This document shows, one piece after another, positions 6,571-7,435 of a DNA stretch of 7,435 bases. This DNA is from Bacteroidota bacterium (GTDB lineage: Bacteria; Bacteroidota; Bacteroidia; Chitinophagales; Saprospiraceae). The stretch is taken from positions 1 through 7,435 of the forward strand of contig JAGWYI010000201.1 of NCBI GenBank assembly GCA_018969455.1, read 5' to 3'. The notes below the pieces were generated by a model that ran no database searches, was not told where the DNA came from, and saw nothing but the letters and a program-made list of their open reading frames with translations. The translations under genes and the position numbers were made by a program. Numbering within the stretch: position 1 is the first letter of the stretch; each line of letters begins with the position of its first letter.

Positions 6571-7435
6571 ATGAAGTTGAGTTTATCGGACCATCCAGAT
6601 GAAAGAATGTATTTCAGGCAGCATTTGCTTGAATGGGCCCAAGGCATAAGTCGGCCTATGCCTTGGAAAGGGGAAAGAGATCCGTATAAAATATGGTTAT
6701 CGGAAGTTATTTTACAGCAAACCCGGGTAGAGCAGGGCATGCCCTATTATCTTCGTTTTGTGGCGCAGTATCCTACGGTAGCTGCGCTTGCCGCTTCCAG
6801 TGAAGATGCTTTGTTCAAGTTGTGGGAAGGATTGGGATATTATAGTCGCGCACGCAACCTTCATGCTGCCGCAAAATACATACATTTCGAGTTAAATGGC
6901 CAATTTCCAGATACTTATTCGGGCATACGGGCGCTGAAAGGGGTTGGCGATTATACTGCGGCAGCGATTGCCTCTTTTGCATTCAATTTGCCCCATGCAG
7001 TACTTGACGGCAATGTATACCGCGTTTTAGCCCGTTACTTTTGTTTAGATACCCCCAGTGACGGCGTGGCTGGCAAAAAAATGTTTGCGGGGCTTGCCCA
7101 ATCGGTCCTTGACCCTGAGGCGCCGGGAAGATACAACCAGGCCATCATGGATTTTGGAGCGCTGCAATGCACCCCTGGTCAGCCCAATTGTGGCGTATGC
7201 CCCTTGCGAGCACGCTGCGCTGCGCTGGCACAGGGTCGGGTACGCGATTTGCCGGTCAGAGCCCGAAAGCCAGAAAAAAGAGAACGGTATTTTGTATATG
7301 TAGTTATGGAGGCTGAAGGATCGCTTTTGATGCGAAAGCGCATGGGGAAAGACATTTGGCGCAACTTGTACGAGTTCCCATTGTTGGAAATGGAGTTTTT
7401 GCCCGAGCGGGAAACCACCCTGCGAAATCGAATAA
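6571..7435 (+). CDS. mutY: Adenine DNA glycosylase MutY (C-terminus cut by window edge)
   Basis: The frame from the ATG at 6571 runs open to the right edge for 288 codons. MutY removes adenine mispaired with 8-oxoguanine in base-excision repair. Diagnostic features are MPWK (30-33), catalytic Glu45 in SEVILQQTRV, the helix-hairpin-helix LKGVGDYTA (122-130), the catalytic Asp146 in LDGNVYRVL, and the [4Fe-4S] cluster cysteines Cys200, Cys207, Cys210 and Cys216 with the classical C-x6-C-x2-C-x5-C spacing. A short linker leads to the start of the NUDIX-like C-terminal domain that recognises 8-oxoguanine (from about 238; WRNLYEFPL at 263-271 fits its usual W..LYEFP). Family members are usually about 350 residues, so some 60-80 residues are missing to the right. 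The start fits the usual distance to the PW(K/R) motif. It is divergent from the envelope gene cluster and shows no obvious link to it. Confidence 0.97.
   Translation, partial: MKLSLSDHPDERMYFRQHLLEWAQGISRPMPWKGERDPYKIWLSEVILQQTRVEQGMPYYLRFVAQYPTVAALAASSEDALFKLWEGLGYYSRARNLHAAAKYIHFELNGQFPDTYSGIRALKGVGDYTAAAIASFAFNLPHAVLDGNVYRVLARYFCLDTPSDGVAGKKMFAGLAQSVLDPEAPGRYNQAIMDFGALQCTPGQPNCGVCPLRARCAALAQGRVRDLPVRARKPEKRERYFVYVVMEAEGSLLMRKRMGKDIWRNLYEFPLLEMEFLPERETTLRNRI
6639..6666. repeat. Perfect 10-bp inverted repeat early in mutY
   Basis: CCAAGGCATA (6639-6648) and TATGCCTTGG (6657-6666) are exact reverse complements separated by 8 bases. In the mutY mRNA this would form a 10-bp hairpin about 70-95 nt after the start codon. 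It overlaps the codons of the conserved MPW motif, which fixes part of one arm. Function is unknown; there is no T-run, so it is not a terminator. Confidence 0.5.

Noticed and set aside
7058..7418. Short open frames on both strands over the 3' part of mutY
   Set aside because: They lie within the mutY frame that carries the iron-sulfur cysteines and NUDIX-like segment, so they are shadows.

Overview
The window looks like chromosomal DNA of a Bacteroidota member, most likely order Saprospirales (a Haliscomenobacter/Lewinella-type organism). This is inferred from three things. The first gene encodes a Cys-rich, HYR-like exported protein with phrases such as RTWTVLDWC and AEDDCGNTSTC, which I associate with giant Saprospiraceae surface proteins. 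The starts lack a clear Shine-Dalgarno. A perfect Bacteroidota-type -7 box (TAnnTTTG) lies in the largest intergenic gap. No database search could be run, so the taxon is a recognition call.

Layout. (1) Bases 1-1823, minus strand: the N-terminal 607 residues of a secreted multidomain protein that runs off the left edge. (2) 1824-2170: a gene-free leader with a good promoter candidate. (3) 2171-2833, minus: a complete NarL/FixJ-type response regulator, with no histidine kinase in view. (4) 2983-6471, minus: an 1162-residue envelope protein with a signal peptide, an N-terminal OmpA-like outer-membrane barrel and nine Ig-like repeats of about 90 residues. (5) 6472-6570: a short divergent intergenic region. 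(6) 6571 to the right edge, plus: mutY, the adenine DNA glycosylase of oxidised-guanine repair, cut off within its C-terminal domain.

The three minus-strand genes point the same way (barrel-Ig protein, then regulator, then giant secreted protein), with gaps of 149 and 347 bp. The regulator therefore sits between two large cell-envelope genes. A regulatory link is plausible but unproven, and the giant protein gene appears to have its own promoter. mutY is transcribed away from this group and is probably unrelated.

The most notable item is the barrel-plus-Ig protein. It joins an OmpA-like barrel to a long Ig-like array where OmpA-family proteins normally carry a peptidoglycan-binding domain. 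Its sixth and eighth, and fifth and seventh, repeats show that a two-domain block was duplicated in tandem with an exact 191-residue (573-bp) period. I saw no RNA genes, CRISPR arrays, transposases or IS ends.
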